Below are positions 6,382 through 7,318 of a stretch of 7,318 nt of DNA, piece after piece. How positions within the stretch are numbered: position 1 is the first letter of the stretch; each line of letters opens with the position of its first letter. The position numbers and the translations under genes were made by a program. The stretch spans positions 1 through 7,318 of the forward strand of contig DASSGZ010000007.1 of NCBI GenBank assembly GCA_035693165.1, given 5' to 3'. Below the pieces are notes generated by a model. It ran no database searches. It was given only the letters and a program-made list of their open reading frames with translations, and was not told where the DNA came from. Source of the DNA: JAICKM01 sp035693165 (GTDB lineage Bacteria; Chloroflexota; Chloroflexia; QHBQ01; JAICKM01).

Positions 6382-6480
6382 TGGACGATCTGTGCTACCA
6401 GCGTGGACCCATCCAGGTGTGCTAACAACGTGGACGCTTTGCGCTACCAGCATGGACAATTTGTGCTAGCAGCATGGACG
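6382..6480 (+). repeat. Dense iteron-like cluster at the right end of the array
   Basis: Five TGGAC cores start at 6382, 6404, 6431, 6453 and 6475, at distances 22, 27, 22, 22. Four of them end full 17-bp motifs (6393, 6420, 6442, 6464). A 22-bp step is about two helical turns, so proteins bound here would sit on one face of the DNA. This is the layout of an iteron cluster in a plasmid origin. It lies about 170 bases left of the AT-rich block at 6646 and 300 bases left of the winged-helix gene at 6778. Confidence 0.7.
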
Positions 6481-6486
6481 CCTCAC

Positions 6487-6503
6487 CGTCCACCCTGATC
6501 GCA
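6487..6503 (-). repeat. Inverted copy of the array motif
   Basis: On the minus strand TGCGATCAGGGTGGACG matches the consensus at about 14 of 17 positions. It begins seven bases after the last forward motif and so faces it head to head. With the copy at 6585-6601 it marks a change of orientation at the right edge of the array. Confidence 0.55.
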
Positions 6504-6584
6504 CATCGCCGCCGTCGCATCGCCGGCTAACACCCCGGCAACAGGGGATGGCACGCCTGATTCGGCTGCGCCTTAACCCGCCGC

Positions 6585-6601
6585 CGTCCACGCTGCTCGC
6601 A
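6585..6601 (-). repeat. Inverted copy of the array motif
   Basis: On the minus strand TGCGAGCAGCGTGGACG matches the consensus at about 14 of 17 positions. It lies 98 bases from the previous inverted copy, and both are followed (on +) by similar GCAC..TGCCGC-type bases. It is the motif copy closest to the AT-rich block and the downstream winged-helix gene. Positions 6504-6584 between the two copies hold nothing else I can identify. Confidence 0.6.
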
Positions 6602-6645
6602 CTTTGCCGCGGCGCGAAGTGGTCCGGCATTTGGGCCGATTCGCG

Positions 6646-6676
6646 CTATAAGTAGTATTTAGAAGTAGTATTAGCA
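6646..6676. other. AT-rich block with 13-bp-period direct repeat
   Basis: AAGTAGTATT occurs at 6650-6659 and again at 6663-6672, exactly 13 bases apart, inside a short A/T-rich stretch in otherwise very GC-rich DNA. Thirteen-base AT-rich repeats next to initiator-binding sites are the classic form of a DNA-unwinding element in bacterial and plasmid origins. Only two copies are present, so this is suggestive only. A weak TTGGGC (6631) with TAGTAT (6653) at 16-bp spacing is an alternative promoter reading. Confidence 0.4.
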
Positions 6677-6692
6677 CGCAAGGCCTCATCCC

Positions 6693-6721
6693 TTGGGCCG
6701 GGACCGGGCGCCGCCTAGAAT
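6693..6721 (+). promoter_or_regulatory. Candidate promoter for the winged-helix gene
   Basis: TTGGGC (6693-6698), 17 bp, TAGAAT (6716-6721). The -10 is identical to that of the nucleotidyltransferase promoter; the -35 keeps only the TTG. The start point would be near 6728, giving a leader of about 50 bases that contains a perfect 7-bp hairpin. Confidence 0.45.
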
Positions 6722-6730
6722 GGGGAGGAA

Positions 6731-6751
6731 GCGCCCGCCGTCACCGGGCGC
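6731..6751 (+). promoter_or_regulatory. Leader hairpin ahead of the winged-helix gene
   Basis: GCGCCCG (6731-6737), seven-base loop CCGTCAC, CGGGCGC (6745-6751): a perfect GC-only 7-bp stem ending 12 bases before the Shine-Dalgarno. Initiator genes are often controlled at translation, so a regulatory role is plausible but unproven. No T-run follows it. Confidence 0.4.
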
Positions 6752-6777
6752 CATCTCGCCATCAGGAGGTGCTTGCC

Positions 6778-7318
6778 TTGCTCCAGGCTGCCGTCCCACT
6801 CACCCGCCCAATCTTCGCGCCCTCGCCCGCCGCGCCGCCCGCGCCGCCGCTGCCCGCGCCCCCGCCCGCCGTACCAGCGCCACCGCCTCCCGTGGACCGG
6901 GCCGGTCTCGCCGCCCGCAGTTGGGAAGCCCGTTACGGGCAAGTGATCTTGCAAGACGGCGTGGCCGCCATTCCCAGCGCGCTGTACTACTACCAGGGGC
7001 AACTCGACCTGTCGGCCCAGGAGGTCTGGTTCGTCTCCGCGATCCTGGCCTGCAAGTGGACCAGCGATCTGCCCCACCCCAGCCTCAAGAAGCTGGCCGC
7101 CCAGGCCGGGGTGGGCGAACAGTGGCTGCGCGAGTTGCGCGCCCGGCTCGAACAGCGCGGCTATTTGCAGGTGCTGGCCCAGCACGACGCCCGCGGCAGC
7201 CAGCAGGCCAATCGCTATGATTTCGCCGGCCTCTTCGCCCGCCTCGAAGCCTGCATCCTGGCCGACCCCCCGGCGGCCAACGCCATCCAGCAAGCCGGCC
7301 CACCTGCCGCCGCCGATC
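6778..7318 (+). CDS. Winged-helix, replication-initiator-like protein (3' end outside window)
   Basis: 180 codons are visible and the frame is still open at the window edge. The start is TTG at 6778: a perfect AGGAGGT (6764-6770) lies seven bases upstream, and the only other nearby in-frame start, GTG 6769, overlaps it. Residues 1-39 are a Pro/Ala-rich, disordered-looking N-terminus. Residues 50-150 form a helical winged-helix domain: SALYYYQGQLDLSAQEVWFV, then LPHPSLKKLAAQAGVGEQWL as the helix-turn-helix, then RARLEQRGYLQVL and NRYDF as the wing. This arrangement (YxxQGxLDLSxxEVW..., HPS..KLA...GV....L, L..RGYL, N.YDF) resembles helix-turn-helix domains at the front of phage and plasmid initiators and DnaD-like proteins. 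Its place directly after the repeat array makes it the leading candidate to bind the array. No catalytic motif is visible in the part shown. Confidence 0.75.
   Translation, partial: MLQAAVPLTRPIFAPSPAAPPAPPLPAPPPAVPAPPPPVDRAGLAARSWEARYGQVILQDGVAAIPSALYYYQGQLDLSAQEVWFVSAILACKWTSDLPHPSLKKLAAQAGVGEQWLRELRARLEQRGYLQVLAQHDARGSQQANRYDFAGLFARLEACILADPPAANAIQQAGPPAAAD

Larger units (their letters stand above)
5318..6480 (+). repeat. Regularly spaced array of 18 direct copies of a 17-bp motif
   Basis: Consensus TGCTACCAGCRTGGACR. Copies start at 5318 (weak), 5340, 5421, 5502, 5581, 5660, 5738, 5818, 5898, 5978, 6036, 6094, 6151, 6252, 6393, 6420, 6442 and 6464. Start-to-start distances are 22, 81, 81, 79, 79, 78, 80, 80, 80, 58, 58, 57, 101, 141, 27, 22, 22. 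Each copy carries a small dyad, CCA-N3-TGG. Many copies have an extra TGGAC 22 bases upstream of their own TGGAC, often followed by A-C-T-T-T-G. The spacers are GC-rich and not visibly related to one another. The region has no convincing gene: motif translations change frame (CYHRG, LPAWT, ATSVD) because the spacing is not a multiple of three. This fits protein-binding DNA, such as plasmid iterons, an incompatibility region or a centromere. Confidence 0.85.

Noticed and set aside
5318..6480. CRISPR array
   Set aside because: The regular spacing is superficially CRISPR-like, but the repeats are degenerate and only 17 bp, the spacers range from about 5 to 80 bp, some repeats are 22 bp apart, and no cas gene is in the window.
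6693..7220. 175-aa plus-strand open frame (Arg/Ala-rich) and the 192-aa minus-strand frame at 6715-7293
   Set aside because: Both overlap the TTG-started winged-helix gene, which has a perfect Shine-Dalgarno and a recognisable helix-turn-helix domain. These frames have only biased composition.

Overview
This is a GC-rich bacterial window that looks like accessory or replicon-maintenance DNA. Several things fit a Chloroflexota-type genome: the high GC, the dispersed palindromic repeats at the left end, and tandem winged-helix, initiator-like proteins. The phylum is an inference from style and was not searched. It could be a plasmid, a secondary replicon or an integrated element.

Layout. Positions 1-494 hold no gene: dispersed repeats, an AT-rich island (205-295) and a 17-bp perfect palindrome (311-327) lie ahead of a near-consensus sigma-70 promoter (495-523). 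That promoter drives a 556-aa protein (601-2271, +) with a MerR-like N-terminus and two predicted winged-helix regions, best read as a replication-initiator-like DNA-binding protein. Positions 2374-5293 hold three minus-strand genes, each with its own -35/-10 promoter at 17-bp spacing: a nucleotidyltransferase (2468-3298), a small YdeI/OmpD-associated-type protein (3552-3872) and an unrecognised 395-aa protein (4007-5194). Next to the stop codon of each lies a copy, in the same orientation, of one ~90-bp palindromic element (2374-2464, 3510-3530 partial, 3920-4008), which gives a repeating promoter-gene-element, cassette-like layout.

Positions 5318-6601 are the striking part. Eighteen direct copies of a 17-bp motif (consensus TGCTACCAGCRTGGACR) run for 1.16 kb at quantised intervals: mostly 78-81 bp, then 57-58 bp, ending in a tight cluster at 22 and 27 bp. 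Two good and one weak inverted copies lie among or beyond them. The spacers are unrelated GC-rich sequence and carry no credible gene. Then come an AT-rich block with a 13-bp-period direct repeat (6646-6676), a candidate promoter and leader hairpin, and a TTG-started gene with a perfect Shine-Dalgarno (6778 to the window end) encoding a winged-helix initiator-like protein.

Working model (inference): the array is a large iteron-like or centromere-like binding platform for one of the two DNA-binding proteins. It would act as an origin/incompatibility or partition region, with the AT-rich block as a possible unwinding element. Its left edge abuts the promoter of the 395-aa gene, so the same binding protein could affect that gene too.
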